Shown here: positions 35,093 through 43,709 of the stretch, piece by piece
Numbering within the stretch: the stretch's first letter is position 1
Layout: each line of letters begins with the position of its first letter
Source: MPNP01 sp965215545
Lineage (GTDB): Bacteria > Pseudomonadota > Alphaproteobacteria > Rhodobacterales > Rhodobacteraceae
Direction of reading: 5' to 3'
Assembly: GCA_965215545.1 (NCBI GenBank)
Contig: OZ244066.1
Location: forward strand, 930,001-994,000
Length of the DNA stretch: 64,000 nucleotides
Translations under genes and position numbers: made by a program
Notes under the pieces: generated by a model
The model's database searches: none
What the model was told of the DNA's origin: nothing
The model's input: the letters and a program-made list of their open reading frames with translations, nothing else

Positions 35093-35968
35093 TCAGGGGC
35101 CCGGTTGCAGATCGTAGAATGCGGCCGCGGTGTGGTGAAAGATGTCTGGCCATGCGTCGGGCGGGATGAGCGTCTCGTAGGCTGTGACGAGAGTGGCGTA
35201 GTCGGAGGCCAGCGAGTCGACGGGAAAGTTGGAGCCGAACATGCACCGGGCGGGTCCGAACCGGGCAAGGCAGGTTGCCACGATCGGTTCGATCGAGTTG
35301 GCGGTCCAGTCGGGTTCGAACATGCCCAGTCCCGAGAGTTTGCAAGTCACGTGCGGGAGGTCGGCAAGGCGGGTGAGTGCATCGGCCCAACTGGCGATCC
35401 CGGTGGGTGTTCGGTCATGGGGGCTGCCGGCGTGACAGAGGGCAATCCGGGTCTCGGGGGCGGCGGCAAGGACGGCGGCTGTCCTGGCCATGAGTTCCGG
35501 GATGAGCTGGAGATCGAATGTGAGTCCGCGCCGGCCGAGTTCACGGAGCCCGGCGAGAAAGGCGGGGTCATCAAGGAGTGCCTGGGTGCCGGTCCGAGCG
35601 TCTTCGCCCGGGGCACGGCCAACGATCTGCCGGACACCCCGAAGCGAAGTGAGGTTTTGCAGCCTGTCGAGATCCCGGATGAGGGACGGTGCGGTCAGAT
35701 CGGCAAACGCGACCTGCACAAGGGGCCAGTCCGGATTGGCCGCCGCCACGGCATCGACCCATCGGGCCTCGGCGAAGGGATCATCGGCACCGACCTGGAT
35801 ATGGACGGAAGCGGCAAAGCCGGTGGCATGGGAACGAAACTCCGGCAGGAGGAAGTCGCGCTGGATGGGGGTGGGATCACCGAAAAATCGGGGCGTGTTC
35901 CTGGCCATGAGCCAGGGATAGTGAACGGCTGCGAGATCCCAGAGGTGATGATGGGCATCGATGCGCAT
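35093..35968 (-). CDS. Amidohydrolase-2 family (lactonase-like) hydrolase
   Basis: A 291-residue TIM-barrel hydrolase starting MRIDAHHHLWDL, with the His-x-His metal site of the family. Later conserved points are GVRQIVGR, LCHAGSP (barrel His), CKLSGLGM and MFGSNFPVDS (catalytic Asp). This pattern fits L-fuconolactonase/L-rhamnono-lactonase-like proteins and 2-pyrone-dicarboxylate lactonases. It sits 2 bp after a SnoaL-like gene on the same strand and near a sugar ABC importer, suggesting lactone hydrolysis in catabolism. Confidence 0.87.
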   Translation of the reverse strand: MRIDAHHHLWDLAAVHYPWLMARNTPRFFGDPTPIQRDFLLPEFRSHATGFAASVHIQVGADDPFAEARWVDAVAAANPDWPLVQVAFADLTAPSLIRDLDRLQNLTSLRGVRQIVGRAPGEDARTGTQALLDDPAFLAGLRELGRRGLTFDLQLIPELMARTAAVLAAAPETRIALCHAGSPHDRTPTGIASWADALTRLADLPHVTCKLSGLGMFEPDWTANSIEPIVATCLARFGPARCMFGSNFPVDSLASDYATLVTAYETLIPPDAWPDIFHHTAAAFYDLQPGP

Positions 35969-35970
35969 GA

Positions 35971-36975
35971 TCAGTGTCCCTGGGTTGCCTGGCCGAGAAT
36001 GTCCACACCCTGCTGGTTCCAGAAATGCAAAAGATCGATGAAGACCCAGTTCTCGGCCAGTTTGTCACCAGCCCGACGGTAGATGTCGACAACCCGGAAT
36101 TCCCCCGTGCGGCCTGTGGGCGGCAACCCCATGAAGGGACCGGTCAGGGTTGCGGTGAAGTTTGGCCAGCCGAAGAACCCACCAAAATGACCCTCGGCCA
36201 GCCGGGCGATATGGGTGGTGGGAGAGCGGTCGGTAAAACTGGCACGGAACGGGCCTGCATGCTGCCTGGCGTAGCGCTCGATCGTGTAGGTTGACCCAAT
36301 GCCGGCTGGACCCCACCAGATCATGTCACCGTGCCAGGTCCGGGCCAACTCCTCCTCCAGTGGAAGACCGGACTGCCATCGGCCGAGATCGGCAATCATG
36401 GCGTTGATGGCGGCAAGGGTGGTGGCGCTCTCCGCCGGATCCTGGGGCGCGGTCAGCAGGCCCTCATGGGTGATCGGGCCGGGCTGGATGAGGTGGGCTG
36501 CGGTCTGCCGGGGAAAGGGCTGCAGGCCCGCCTGGATCATGAGGTGGGGGATGTCAAGGAACATCGCGGTCTCGATGATCGAATTGTCAGCGATGCGGTC
36601 GAAGGAGGCATAGCGCAGCAGCGCCATCTTGTGGGTGGGCGGGATCCCGAGCCAGGCGGCATCGAACAGGCCCATCAAATGACCCATGGAGACAACCCAG
36701 AGACTGGCGTTGCCATCCATCTCGTTCCAGCCGGCAAGCAGGATATCCGTCCGGCGCTGGAGGGGGGCCAGACTGGCACACAGGGGCTGCCAGAAGCGCT
36801 GGGCGACGTCCGTGGCACCATGGATGATGCCGAAGGGATCACAACCCCGCCAGACATAGTCGGCGCTGCAGTGGGCCGACAGGGTCCGGGGGTTGGCAAT
36901 CTGGTCGGCATGGCACGCCCGAACCCGCTGTTTGGCGGCGTCCAGACTCTGCTGCCTCAGGGAGATTTCGATCAC
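35971..36975 (-). CDS. SnoaL-like two-domain protein (paralogue 1)
   Basis: A protein of about 334 residues made of two NTF2/SnoaL-like halves (~1-160 and ~175-334). Typical pieces are AWLGIPPTHKMALLRYASFDRI in the first half, and MIWWGPAGIGSTYTIERYARQHAGPFRASF with GLPPTGRTGEFRVVDIYRR in the second. SnoaL-like folds include polyketide cyclases, isomerases and hydrolases; no reaction is known for this two-domain group. The GTG at 36975 is preferred; a TTG start at 37005 is possible. It is coupled to the amidohydrolase gene and diverges from the ABC operon. Confidence 0.83.
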   Translation of the reverse strand: MIEISLRQQSLDAAKQRVRACHADQIANPRTLSAHCSADYVWRGCDPFGIIHGATDVAQRFWQPLCASLAPLQRRTDILLAGWNEMDGNASLWVVSMGHLMGLFDAAWLGIPPTHKMALLRYASFDRIADNSIIETAMFLDIPHLMIQAGLQPFPRQTAAHLIQPGPITHEGLLTAPQDPAESATTLAAINAMIADLGRWQSGLPLEEELARTWHGDMIWWGPAGIGSTYTIERYARQHAGPFRASFTDRSPTTHIARLAEGHFGGFFGWPNFTATLTGPFMGLPPTGRTGEFRVVDIYRRAGDKLAENWVFIDLLHFWNQQGVDILGQATQGH

Positions 36976-36989
36976 GTGTCCGGGGTGTC

Positions 36990-37005
36990 TTGCATGCGTA
37001 TGCAA
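36990..37005. promoter_or_regulatory. Candidate LacI-family operator
   Basis: TTGCATGCGTATGCAA has perfect 6-bp inverted half-sites (TTGCAT/ATGCAA) around a CG-containing centre, the usual form of LacI-family operators. It lies between the divergent SnoaL/amidohydrolase and ABC transporter genes. The LacI-type regulator at 46905-47924 is the obvious candidate ligand. Confidence 0.5.
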
Positions 37006-37115
37006 TCTTTGCTTGCAGTCTCAAATCGTGCAGGTCATAATGGTTCGGGCGTGAAATGCAAAAGCGATACTGGCACCAGTTGACGGTATCGGTGTCAATT
37101 GACGGGTCGGGGGCG

Positions 37116-38168
37116 ATGGCGGAAATCAGGTTGAACGATGTCACCAAGCAATGGGGTGATTTTATCGGTGTCAACAGGTTCAATCTGACGATCGCTGACG
37201 AAGAGTTCCTGGTTCTGCTGGGCCCCTCCGGATGTGGCAAGACCACAACAATGCGCATGGTTGCAGGCCTTGAACAGCCCAGCAGGGGGGAGATCATCAT
37301 CGACGGCCAGGTCGTCAATGATCTCGATCCCAAGGACCGGGATGTCGCCATGGTCTTCCAGAGCTACGCGCTCTATCCCAACATGAACGTCTACGACAAC
37401 ATCCGCTTCCCCCTGAAAGTCCGCGGCGTCGATCCGTCAACCCACAAGGACAGGGTGATGCGGGCTTCCGGCATGGTTGAACTTGACGACTTCCTGCACC
37501 GTCGACCGGCCGAACTGTCCGGTGGCCAGCGGCAACGCGTGGCCCTGGCCCGGGCCATTGTCCGTGAACCGAACGTCTTCCTGATGGATGAGCCGCTGTC
37601 CAATCTTGATGCCAAACTCCGGGTCTCCACCCGGGCCCAGATCAAGAATCTCAGCCACGAACTCAAGGTCACGACAATCTATGTCACCCATGATCAGGTG
37701 GAGGCCATGACGCTGGCAGACCGGGTGGTGGTGATGGAAAAGGGGCTTGTCAAGCAGGTCGGAACCCCAACGGACATCTACGACAATCCTGCCAACACAT
37801 TCGTGGCCAGTTTTATCGGCAACCCTGCCATGAATCTCATGCCCGGTCGGATCGAGGGCGGGACGTTCCGGGCGGACAATGTTCGCATCGAGGGATTCAC
37901 CCGGGTTGACGACGGAGCGGTGACGCTGGGGTTTCGGGCGGAGGATGCCTGGATCGGTGACGACGACAACCGCCAGATCACCGCACCGATCTACTCGCTT
38001 GAACTCCTCGGCGATGCCACGATGGTGACGGTGCGGATTGACGGGGCTCTGCTTGCTGTCCGGGCTCCGAAGGATTTCCGTTCCGAGATCGGCAGCCCGA
38101 TCTCTCTGGCCGTCCCGAAGTCGATTTGCCATCTGTTTGATGCAGAGGGTGAGAGGCTCACGGGCTGA
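37116..38168 (+). CDS. ABC transporter ATP-binding protein, UgpC/MalK type
   Basis: A 350-residue CUT1-type sugar-import ATPase. Walker A is GPSGCGKTTTMRM, Q-loop VFQSYALYP, signature LSGGQRQRVALARA, Walker B VFLMDEPLSNLDAKLR, H-loop YVTHDQVEAMTLADR. A C-terminal OB-fold (TOBE) domain spans about residues 235-350 and usually mediates regulation or subunit contacts. The ATG at 37116 is followed by the canonical first strand; a longer frame from 37056 lacks similarity. It heads the operon with the binding protein and two permeases. Confidence 0.93.
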   Translation: MAEIRLNDVTKQWGDFIGVNRFNLTIADEEFLVLLGPSGCGKTTTMRMVAGLEQPSRGEIIIDGQVVNDLDPKDRDVAMVFQSYALYPNMNVYDNIRFPLKVRGVDPSTHKDRVMRASGMVELDDFLHRRPAELSGGQRQRVALARAIVREPNVFLMDEPLSNLDAKLRVSTRAQIKNLSHELKVTTIYVTHDQVEAMTLADRVVVMEKGLVKQVGTPTDIYDNPANTFVASFIGNPAMNLMPGRIEGGTFRADNVRIEGFTRVDDGAVTLGFRAEDAWIGDDDNRQITAPIYSLELLGDATMVTVRIDGALLAVRAPKDFRSEIGSPISLAVPKSICHLFDAEGERLTG

Positions 38169-38382
38169 TGCTGCGGGACGGCATTTGAGGATCGGTCGGC
38201 ATGGCAAGGCGGCCGGCCAACCTGGGGAGGGAGAGACAGCCGGATGGAAACAGGGTCCTGATCGTCGATTCCTGCCGGGATCGCGGGACGGATTGTGTGC
38301 ATGGCGCGATGTGTCACTGAAGGGACGGGTTGCGGATGCTGGATGACTGCATCGTGAACAACAAATTTTGGAGGAATGAGAT

Positions 38383-39618
38383 ATGAAGTGGAAGAGTTTC
38401 GCGATGGCCGCAACGGCCACGCTTGTGTTCGGCTCGGCGGTCGCGGCCGCGTGTCCGGTTGAATCGGGTCGCATCAGTATTGTGGGAAACGAATTCCCGG
38501 CGATCCAGACCGTCGGCAGCAATGCCGAGGAGTGTGCGTCCGGCAGTGTTGAGGTTGCCAAGAACCTGACATCGGAGCATCAGAGCATCAATGTGGCCGG
38601 GCTGGCGGGCAATCCGTCCGAATACACGTCCGCCATCATTGCCAATTCGTCGATTGTGGCCTTGATGAATGAGGATGTCATCCAGCCACTGAATGATCTG
38701 GTTGCCGCCTACGGTCAGGATCTGAATGATACGCAGCTGATCCGGATTGGCGACGACATCATGGCAGTGGCATTCATGGCCAATGCCCAGCATCTGATGT
38801 ACCGCAAGGACATTCTCGAACAGATTGGTGTCGAGCCACCGAAAACCTACGAGGAGATGCTGGCGGCGGCGGCAATGATCCGTGAACAGGGTATCATGGA
38901 CAACCCGATCGGGGGCGCCTACGCAGCGGGCTGGAATCTCGCCCAGGAGTTCAACAACATGTTCATCGGCTTCGGCGGGACGCATTTCAAGTCGGGCAGC
39001 GCCGAGCCGAATGTCAATTCCGAGGAAGGCATCAGGGCACTGGAGATGATGAAGGCGCTGACCGCGTACATGAATCCCGACTTCCTGACCCATGACTCCA
39101 ATGCCACCAATGCCGAATACCGGGCCGGCAATGTGGCCCTGCTGAACATGTGGGGTTCACGCGCCGCCACCCAGACAACGACGGATGGTGTCACGGAAGA
39201 GGTCAGGAACGGGCACGCCATTGCCGGACCCATGACTGTCGGCGGCGGCACCATTCCCGCCTCGACGCTCTGGTGGGATGGCTGGACGGTGGGCAAGAAC
39301 ATCTCGGATGAGGATGCCCGCGCCACCTTCCAGGCGCTGACCTATGCCATCCGTCCCGAAATGCTCAACGAGGAGACCAGTCCTCTGGCCGTCTGGCTGA
39401 TTGACGGATACGAGCCGACCGATGCCGCGATTGGTGTCTTCGAGGCGGCCCGGATGGGCACAACACCCTATCCGATGCTGCCCTACATGGGACTGATGCA
39501 CACCGCTCTTGGCAACGAACTGGCGGATTTCCTGCAGGGCAAGGAGTCGGCAGAGCAGGCTCTGGCCGATGTCGAGGCGGCCTATCGGACCGCCGCCACG
39601 GAAAAGGGCTTCCTCTAG
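38383..39618 (+). CDS. Extracellular solute-binding protein of a CUT1 importer
   Basis: A 411-residue periplasmic protein with signal peptide MKWKSFAMAATATLVFGSAVAAA. The SBP_bac-type features include NEFPAIQTV near the start, YRKDILEQIGVEPPKTYEEMLAAA in the hinge region, and GSRAATQTTTDGV to WWDGWTVGKNISDEDARATFQAL near the C-terminal lobe. It should bind a sugar or polyol, not determinable here. GGAGG lies upstream of the ATG. A strong hairpin follows the stop, before the first permease gene. Confidence 0.92.
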   Translation: MKWKSFAMAATATLVFGSAVAAACPVESGRISIVGNEFPAIQTVGSNAEECASGSVEVAKNLTSEHQSINVAGLAGNPSEYTSAIIANSSIVALMNEDVIQPLNDLVAAYGQDLNDTQLIRIGDDIMAVAFMANAQHLMYRKDILEQIGVEPPKTYEEMLAAAAMIREQGIMDNPIGGAYAAGWNLAQEFNNMFIGFGGTHFKSGSAEPNVNSEEGIRALEMMKALTAYMNPDFLTHDSNATNAEYRAGNVALLNMWGSRAATQTTTDGVTEEVRNGHAIAGPMTVGGGTIPASTLWWDGWTVGKNISDEDARATFQALTYAIRPEMLNEETSPLAVWLIDGYEPTDAAIGVFEAARMGTTPYPMLPYMGLMHTALGNELADFLQGKESAEQALADVEAAYRTAATEKGFL

Positions 39619-39629
39619 GAGACGGTCCC

Positions 39630-39660
39630 CGGATGCGCGGCAGGCCCCGCCGCGCATCCG
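39630..39660. terminator. Intercistronic hairpin after the binding-protein gene
   Basis: A 12-bp perfect stem (CGGATGCGCGGC / GCCGCGCATCCG) with a 7-nt loop lies between the binding-protein and permease genes. It is probably an mRNA stabiliser or partial terminator giving more binding protein than permease. Confidence 0.7.
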
Positions 39661-39682
39661 TCATTGATGAAGGGAATGCGCC

Positions 39683-40717
39683 ATTCGTCACAAGACATTT
39701 TTCTGGTTCTTTCTGCCAACGGGCGCGGCCATGGTGCTCTTCATCGCCATGCCGATCGTCTCGATTGTACTGCAGTCGGTCTTTGCCCCGCATGAGGCCG
39801 TCCTGATCGAGGTCGAGAACTGTGTTCCTCTTGTCGGCTGCACGACGGAAACAACCATGGACCACGAGGCCACGCAGGCGCTGCGCGAGAAGGCCCCGCT
39901 GGGCCGGTTTGTGGGGCTGGACATCTTCCTTGATCGTGGCCACCTGGCTGTCGCCGAGATCCGGGCGGCCTGGCAGGGGTCCGGCAGTCTGCGGGAATTC
40001 GGTCAGCGGGTCTACAATCTGCCGCTCTACCGGGCCCTGAGTTTCACTCTCACCTACACCTTCGTGGTGACACCGACCCTGATCGTCCTCGGGATGATGA
40101 TCGCCCTGGCCGTGAACTCCCTCCATCGTCACCTCAAGGGACTCATGATCTTCTTCTCCCTGCTGCCCATGATCGTCACGCCCCTGATCGGGTCCCTGAT
40201 CCTCTTCTGGATGGTGGACAGCCGGGGCATCCTCGGCTCGGCCCTGGTGGCCCTGGCGGGCGATCCAAACTTCTCCCTCAAGGCATCGACAGGCCTGACC
40301 TGGGTCATGCTCATTGTCTATGGAGTCTGGACGTCGGCGCCGTTTGCATTTGTCGTGTTCTATGCAGGCCTGCAAACCCTTCCCCAGGACCAGATCGAGT
40401 CAGCGATGATTGATGGTGCATCCCGGTGGCAGCGGGTCCTGTATGTTGTCATTCCCCATCTCATGCCACTGGTCACATTCGTGGCGCTGATCCAGCTGAT
40501 GGACAATTTCCGGGTTTTCGAGCCGATCATCGGCTTCAACGCCCAGGCCCATGCCACAAGCCTGAGTTGGTTCATCTTCAATGATCTGGGTGGCGAGACA
40601 CGACAGTTGTCGGCCGCGTCGGCGACCTCGGTTCTGACCATTATCGGTGTGGCCATCCTTCTGGCACCGGTTCTTGTCCGGACCTGGCACGATTTCAAGA
40701 TCAAGACCGCGTCATGA
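39683..40717 (+). CDS. ABC sugar permease, first membrane subunit (possible ATT start)
   Basis: A membrane protein of about 345 residues and six spans. The MalF-type region spans about residues 120-345, with the EAA-loop near AMIDGASRWQRVLYVVIPHLMP. The first ATG in frame is 39731, but it would delete the first hydrophobic residues. The frame is open from 39671 and reads RHKTFFWFFLPTGAAMVLF after an ATT at 39683, and AAGGGA lies 7 nt before that ATT. I therefore infer a rare ATT start. The out-of-frame ATG at 39676 directly abuts the ribosome-binding site. An unusual periplasmic insertion with two Cys (ENCVPLVGCTTE) follows the first span. Confidence 0.85.
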   Translation: MRHKTFFWFFLPTGAAMVLFIAMPIVSIVLQSVFAPHEAVLIEVENCVPLVGCTTETTMDHEATQALREKAPLGRFVGLDIFLDRGHLAVAEIRAAWQGSGSLREFGQRVYNLPLYRALSFTLTYTFVVTPTLIVLGMMIALAVNSLHRHLKGLMIFFSLLPMIVTPLIGSLILFWMVDSRGILGSALVALAGDPNFSLKASTGLTWVMLIVYGVWTSAPFAFVVFYAGLQTLPQDQIESAMIDGASRWQRVLYVVIPHLMPLVTFVALIQLMDNFRVFEPIIGFNAQAHATSLSWFIFNDLGGETRQLSAASATSVLTIIGVAILLAPVLVRTWHDFKIKTAS

Positions 40718-41598
40718 GCATCTCTGCCAGTATTCGTCGCTCGGCTGCCCTCCAGCTGGGGATCACGCTGTTCATCGTCGGCTGGTTCATCGTCGCCGCC
40801 TTTCCCTTCTTCTGGACCGCCTGGGGATCGTTCAAGGTCGAACTGGATTTCTTCTCGATCGCGGACTGGACCAATGCGTTGACCGGTGAGAGGACCATGG
40901 AAACCTACGGTCGTCCCTTTACCGGGGCCGGTTATTTCGGGTCATGGATCCAGGAAGAGTTCTGGCGCAATGTCATCAACACGGTCATTGTATGCTTCTT
41001 TGTGGTCTGCATCTCGCTCACCATCGGAACACTGGGTGGATACGCCCTGTCCCGATCGGGCTACCAGTACACGTTCTGGCTGCTGATTACCGCCCTGATC
41101 TTCCGGGCCGTGCCGCCCATCACCCTCGTTGCCGGCTATCTCCTGCCCTTCTTCGAGTTGAATGTGTGGGGGATCCTGCCGACCACGATCATCGTCCTGG
41201 TGGCCATCAACCAGCCTTTCACCCTGTGGATGCTTCACGCCTTCTTCCAGAAAATTCCCAAGGATCTTGACGAGAGTGCCAGGGTCGATGGCAGCACCCA
41301 GTTCCAGGCATTCCGCTATGTGATCATTCCCGTCATGTGGCCCGGGGTGATCACGACAGGTCTCTTTTCATTCCTGCTCGCCTACAATGACTTTGCCGTC
41401 ACCGCGATGCTGCTCAGCGAGACCAACCGGACCATGATCCCCGAGATCGCCGCCTATCTTGGTACCACCTACACCGAGGGGAATGTGATGTTTGCTGTCT
41501 CGGCTGTGGTCTCGGCCACCGTACCGCTCTTCATTCTCGTCATGTTCTTTCAACGCCAGATTGTCAGTGGACTCACAGCCGGGGCCGTCAAGGGGTGA
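40714..41598 (+). CDS. ABC sugar permease, second membrane subunit
   Basis: A 294-residue MalG-type permease with six membrane spans. The EAA loop reads DESARVDGSTQFQAFRYVIIPVMWPG. The gene overlaps the first permease by 4 nt. It completes a CUT1-type importer with the ATPase at 37116 and binding protein at 38383. A TGATG overlap links its stop to the start of the SnoaL remnant that follows. Confidence 0.93.
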   Translation: MSISASIRRSAALQLGITLFIVGWFIVAAFPFFWTAWGSFKVELDFFSIADWTNALTGERTMETYGRPFTGAGYFGSWIQEEFWRNVINTVIVCFFVVCISLTIGTLGGYALSRSGYQYTFWLLITALIFRAVPPITLVAGYLLPFFELNVWGILPTTIIVLVAINQPFTLWMLHAFFQKIPKDLDESARVDGSTQFQAFRYVIIPVMWPGVITTGLFSFLLAYNDFAVTAMLLSETNRTMIPEIAAYLGTTYTEGNVMFAVSAVVSATVPLFILVMFFQRQIVSGLTAGAVKG

Positions 41599-42005
41599 TG
41601 CCATCGCCGGCCAGGTCTGCACTCAGGGCGGACAGTGAGGGTTGCGGTATCGGGGGCGATCTCGTCACAGCGGCCCGCCGGTTCCATGCCGATGATGCAC
41701 AGGTCTTCGCAGTCCATCCCTTCAACAGTCTGCACGGCGTTGACGCGTATATTGCCACTGTCATTCAGCCCCTGCAGTCCAGTTTTGATCATCTCCACCG
41801 CCGGGATACCATTGCCTTTGCCGGAGTCTCGCAAGGGGCGGAATGGGTCACCTGCATGGGCGACTCTACGGGACATCGTGCCCGGGACTGGCTTGGTATT
41901 CCAGCCACGGACACGATGGCTCACCTGCGCAATGGTGCATTCCATCGCATGGTCGGCGGACGCGCCTGCAAGAGCTGTCTCTTTTGCAACTGCTCAGGAA
42001 CCTGA
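41598..42005 (+). pseudogene. N-terminal remnant of a SnoaL-like gene (paralogue 2)
   Basis: The frame begins inside the permease stop and encodes the first SnoaL-like half: FAVHPFNSLHGVDAYIATVIQPLQ, then HLHRRDTIAFAGVSQGAEWVTCMGD and DWLGIPATDTMAHLRNGAFHRMVGGR. At that point similarity stops and the frame ends. The matching C-terminal piece lies at 45514-45762; the middle ~130 residues are missing. Mobile DNA of about 3.5 kb occupies the gap. Confidence 0.72.
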
Positions 42006-42177
42006 ACGGCTACCTCCTCGGCAAATTGGTCTGGCTTACGACCGCTTGACGGAACCCATGCGTTGGCGCCGTGTTCACTGCAGTTGGCTTGAAAGAAACT
42101 GTCTGAAGGGCCCTATGACAACTTTTTACACGTATCCCGAGCATGACCCAGCAAAGTGCTACGGTATCCGTGAGGGG

Positions 42178-42378
42178 TCAGAGGCTTCGTATCGCTTTCT
42201 CGTTCCACCGCTCACCGTGAAGCTTGGGCAGCGTTGAATACGGCAATTCCAAATCACCCTTGATGCCGGCATCGGTGCCCAGTCCTGGGGGCTTGATATG
42301 ACGGCCGGTCTCCTCAAGCTTCCTGCGAATTTCTGCCAACTCATTTTCATAATCCTGCATGGATTTTGACATGGTCAT
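42178..42378 (-). CDS. 66-residue helical partner of the SDH-type protease
   Basis: A small protein beginning MTMSKSMQDYENELAEIRRKLEET, a predicted amphipathic or coiled-coil helix, followed by a Pro/Gly-rich tail. It begins with ATG overlapping the TGA of the protease gene (ATGA), so the two are translationally coupled. No family is recognised. It may be a substrate, adaptor or inhibitor of the protease. Confidence 0.68.
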   Translation of the reverse strand: MTMSKSMQDYENELAEIRRKLEETGRHIKPPGLGTDAGIKGDLELPYSTLPKLHGERWNEKAIRSL

Positions 42379-43268
42379 GAGCGTCCTCCCAGCATCAACA
42401 GGCGATGTTTTGTGTGAATGGCAAAATCGGTCCCGCGCCTTGCGCAGTAATCAATAAAGAGATCGTAGTATTCCCGGATTGCCGTGTTGAGGTTCTTGTC
42501 GTCCCCAAAGTTCTCGATTTTCAGTTTGATCCTTTCGGAGCAAAGTGTCTTGAGGGGGATGCCGCGTCCGTGGGTATTCCAGACCGTCGGGTCCCCCAAC
42601 TGGTCGGCGATCTCCTTGGCTCGGGCCACCTTGTCTTCTGCCGTGACTTTCTTGCCACTGGTTTGGCGGACAGTCCATTCCTTGAACTTGTACTTCGGCA
42701 GCCAATCACGGATCAGGTTTTCGGAATGCTTCCTTGCCTGTTCGAGCGCAAAGAGTTCGGCCGGATCAAATTTCCGTACCAGGAACTCCAGCTCGGCCGG
42801 CGTGATCGTGTTTTTATCACTCTTTTCAATCAACTCGTTGTATTTCTCAAGGTATCCGATACCGGGAACCCATCGCCCATCGCGATTTCGTATCTGGGGA
42901 TCTATCGGGCCAAGAACCGAGTAGTAATCCATGTAGATCGCATCTCCAGACAGTGCGAGAACGGTCCCTGCTGAGTATGAAAAATTCGGAATGACAAAGT
43001 CGACCTCCCCGAAATGCTCCCGGAAGACATCATGGATCCGCTCAACGACTTCGACAAACCCTCCATTGGTTTCCAGAACAACAATCAGTCTTGGACGATG
43101 ACTGCCCGCTGCTGCAAGACCTTCAACCTCACGCCGTACCAAGCCATCAACACCATTCTCCATTGGTGCCCGGATCAGGATTGCCTCCCCGTCCAGCTGG
43201 TTCTCAAGGGCTTGGGATTTCTCCGAGATCAGCTTCTGGATGATGTCATCGGACCTGATTTCTTTCAT
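42375..43268 (-). CDS. Clp-fold serine protease of the SDH/SppA-like type
   Basis: A 297-residue protein of the Clp/crotonase fold resembling the SDH_protease group (PF01972-like). The beta-alpha core has LIVVLETNGGFVEVVERIHDVFREHFGEVDFVIPN, with catalytic Ser in FSYSAGTVLALSGD and the following YSVLGPIDPQI, both characteristic. It has no signal peptide or transmembrane anchor, so it acts in the cytoplasm. The ATG at 43268 is chosen by similarity; an upstream in-frame ATG is at 43343. The gene has lower GC than its surroundings and sits between mobile-element pieces, indicating horizontal transfer. Confidence 0.82.
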   Translation of the reverse strand: MKEIRSDDIIQKLISEKSQALENQLDGEAILIRAPMENGVDGLVRREVEGLAAAGSHRPRLIVVLETNGGFVEVVERIHDVFREHFGEVDFVIPNFSYSAGTVLALSGDAIYMDYYSVLGPIDPQIRNRDGRWVPGIGYLEKYNELIEKSDKNTITPAELEFLVRKFDPAELFALEQARKHSENLIRDWLPKYKFKEWTVRQTSGKKVTAEDKVARAKEIADQLGDPTVWNTHGRGIPLKTLCSERIKLKIENFGDDKNLNTAIREYYDLFIDYCARRGTDFAIHTKHRLLMLGGRS

Positions 43269-43425
43269 CGAATACGGATTTCTCCAATAGGTGGAATGGC
43301 TGTTCCCATCCAGCTGGGTCTTGTTGCCAATGGCAGATGGCACACTGCAGCGTCAATATCAAATGATCTTGCCTCCGGTCGCCTGACCCACCCTCACCCA
43401 TCCGTCTTCTGTTCACCTTCCAGGC

Positions 43426-43659
43426 CTCCGCGAGCGGCGGCGCTCCGGGGAGCGTGTCTCCACCGGCTTTGTCGAAAGTAAGGTCAACACCGTTGTCAGC
43501 AAGCGTTTCGGCAAAAGCCAGCAGATACGCTGGTCGAAGCAGGGCACCCATCGCATGCTCCGGACCCGGACGCGAAGCCTCGACGGCACCCCGCACGACA
43601 AATTCGAGCAATGGTATCCTGGTCTGACAGCCCATGCGGAAATCCGAATGGCCGACTGA
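43426..43659 (+). pseudogene. Transposase C-terminal remnant
   Basis: The plus strand reads RRRSGERVSTGFVESKVNTVVSKRF, then QQIRWSKQGTHRMLRTRTRSLDG and FEQWYPGL before a stop. This matches the C-termini of a common transposase group (ISKra4-like, from memory), with FVES/TVNxVVSKR and RWxxxGxHxxLxxRTxxLN patterns. The rest of the gene is absent. Family assignment is uncertain. Confidence 0.6.
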
Positions 43660-43709
43660 ATTGACCAAACCTTGTGGGGCTCTCGCCGGGCGTCGATGGG
43701 GGTATAGTA

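Noticed and set aside
42116..42237. Plus-strand frame starting MTTFYTYPEHDP
   Set aside because: It overlaps the 66-residue gene on the other strand and has no recognisable features; the coupled minus-strand gene is better supported.
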